This document shows, piece after piece, positions 15,184-16,076 of a stretch of DNA of 16,076 nucleotides (the first letter of the stretch is position 1; each line of letters opens with the position of its first letter). The stretch is from Pseudomonadota bacterium (GTDB lineage Bacteria; Pseudomonadota; Gammaproteobacteria; Acidithiobacillales; Acidithiobacillaceae). The translations under genes and the position numbers were made by a program. The notes beneath the pieces are model-generated. The model did not search any database. It had not been told where the DNA came from and was given only the letters and a program-made list of their open reading frames with translations. The stretch is from positions 1-16,076 of the forward strand of contig JAKAFG010000024.1 in assembly GCA_021818125.1 (NCBI GenBank), given 5' to 3'.

Positions 15184-15241
15184 TTCCTGCTTGCAGGGCT
15201 GAGGCACACAATTTTGCAGGACTTCAAGAAGGGGAAAGACC
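15184..15241 (+). promoter_or_regulatory. ftsA-ftsZ intergenic leader with repeats
   Basis: This 58-nt gap is the longest noncoding stretch in the window. It holds CCTGC (15186-15190) facing GCAGG twice, at 15193-15197 and 15216-15220; the second copy allows a 6-bp pairing TCCTGC/GCAGGA over a 25-nt loop. TTGCAGG occurs as a direct repeat at 15191 and 15214. AAGGGG at 15229-15234 is the ftsZ ribosome binding site, 7 nt before the ATG. I see no convincing -35/-10 pair and no T-run terminator. Confidence 0.5.
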
Positions 15242-16076
15242 ATGTTTGAACTCAATGAATGTGAACAGGACGGCGCTGTCATCAAGGTTATCGGCGTCGG
15301 TGGCGGTGGCGGCAACGCCATCAACAACATGTGCGTGGCAGGCCTGGAAGGCGTGGAATTCATCACCGCCAATACCGATGCCCAGGCGCTGCGCCATTCC
15401 CAGGCCAGCCACACCATCCAGCTCGGCGCCCAGATCACCCGCGGTCTCGGTGCGGGCGCGGATCCCGAAGTCGGTCGCAAGGCTGCCGAAGAAGGCCGTG
15501 ACGAAATCCGCGCGGCACTGGAAAAGGCCGACATGGTCTTCATCACCACCGGCATGGGTGGCGGCACCGGCACCGGCGCCGCCCCCGTGGTGGCGGCCAT
15601 TGCCCGCGACATGGGCATCCTCACCGTCGGCGTGGTCACTAAGCCCTTCAACTTTGAAGGCAAGAAGCGCCAGCAGCACGCCCTCTCCGGCATCGACGAA
15701 CTCTCTCAGTATGTGGACTCGCTGGTCATCATTCCCAACGAGAAGCTGTTGTCCGTCCTCGGCAAGAACATCAGTCTCAAGGACGCCTATCAGGCCGCCG
15801 ACAACATCCTCCTCGGCGCCGTGCAGGGCATCTCCGAGCTGGTCACCCGTCCCGGCCTGATGAACCTCGACTTTGCCGACGTCCGCACCGTCATGTCCGG
15901 CATGGGCCTGGCGATGATGGGTGCCGCCAGCGGTCGCGGCGAAAACCGCGCCAAGGATGCCGCCACCCGTGCTGCTTCCAGCCCGCTGCTGGACGACATC
16001 AACCTCGCGGGTGCCCGCGGCATTCTGGTCAATATCACCGCCGGCATGGACCTGACTTTGGGCGAGTTTGAAGAAG
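15242..16076 (+). CDS. ftsZ: Cell division protein FtsZ, N-terminal part
   Basis: FtsZ is the tubulin-like GTPase that polymerises into the Z-ring at midcell. The window ends in the gene: 278 codons plus one base are present, out of about 380-400 expected. Visible are the N-terminal IKVIGVGGGGGNAINNM (14-30), NTDAQAL (44-50), the tubulin signature GGGTGTG (106-112), the guanine-site region FNFEGKKR (136-143), and the T7 synergy loop NLDFADV (208-214), with catalytic Asp210 and Asp213. The C-terminal linker and conserved terminal peptide that binds FtsA lie beyond the edge. ATG 15242 is supported by AAGGGG 7 nt upstream and by the family N-terminus (MFELNE). The N-terminal 278 residues show no frameshift or missing motif. 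Confidence 0.99.
   Translation, partial: MFELNECEQDGAVIKVIGVGGGGGNAINNMCVAGLEGVEFITANTDAQALRHSQASHTIQLGAQITRGLGAGADPEVGRKAAEEGRDEIRAALEKADMVFITTGMGGGTGTGAAPVVAAIARDMGILTVGVVTKPFNFEGKKRQQHALSGIDELSQYVDSLVIIPNEKLLSVLGKNISLKDAYQAADNILLGAVQGISELVTRPGLMNLDFADVRTVMSGMGLAMMGAASGRGENRAKDAATRAASSPLLDDINLAGARGILVNITAGMDLTLGEFEE

Noticed and set aside
15191..15220. sigma70-type promoter for ftsZ
   Set aside because: TTGCAG at 15191 is only a weak -35 match, and the position 17 nt downstream has no -10-like hexamer.
15246..15860. + strand open frame (204 codons) overlapping the start of ftsZ
   Set aside because: It is the shifted frame of ftsZ. The true ftsZ frame, from 15242, runs off the window end with all tubulin-type motifs.

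Overview
The window is a contiguous stretch of a bacterial dcw (division and cell wall) cluster. All fifteen genes are on the + strand, and the window opens inside rsmH and closes inside ftsZ. The order is rsmH(partial)-ftsL-ftsI-murE-murF-mraY-murD-ftsW-murG-murC-murB-ddl-ftsQ-ftsA-ftsZ(partial). This is the proteobacterial order, with murB lying between murC and ddl; in Escherichia coli murB is elsewhere on the chromosome. MurE carries the DNPR signature of meso-diaminopimelate-adding enzymes, and FtsL/FtsQ/FtsA are of the Gram-negative type. The high GC and the protein sequences suggest an Acidithiobacillus-like or related gammaproteobacterial lineage. That assignment rests on recognition alone, without a search, and is tentative.

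Layout: positions 2-617 hold the end of the 16S rRNA methyltransferase gene rsmH and the small divisome protein gene ftsL. Positions 614-2398 encode the septal transpeptidase FtsI. Positions 2385-7612 encode the lipid I precursor steps MurE, MurF, MraY and MurD. Positions 7609-9856 encode the SEDS glycosyltransferase FtsW and the lipid II-forming MurG. Positions 9849-13046 encode the early cytoplasmic enzymes MurC and MurB and the D-Ala-D-Ala ligase Ddl. Positions 13039-16076 encode FtsQ, FtsA and the first 278 codons of FtsZ. Together they cover nearly the whole route from UDP-MurNAc to lipid II, plus septal polymerisation and crosslinking (FtsW/FtsI) and the Z-ring with its membrane anchor and connector.

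From rsmH to ftsQ the genes overlap by 1-14 nt, or in one case are 1 nt apart, so this part is almost certainly one translationally coupled transcript. Only two real gaps exist: 30 nt before ftsA and 58 nt before ftsZ. Both contain small inverted repeats next to the ribosome binding site. No noncoding stretch exceeds 58 nt. I see no tRNA, rRNA, mobile element, CRISPR array or clear rho-independent terminator.

No exotic new system is visible. The points worth a second look are RNA/DNA structural: three perfect 10-13 bp hairpins inside ftsI, murE and murF, a hairpin abutting the ftsA Shine-Dalgarno, repeats in the ftsZ leader, and several long palindromes in murE and murC.
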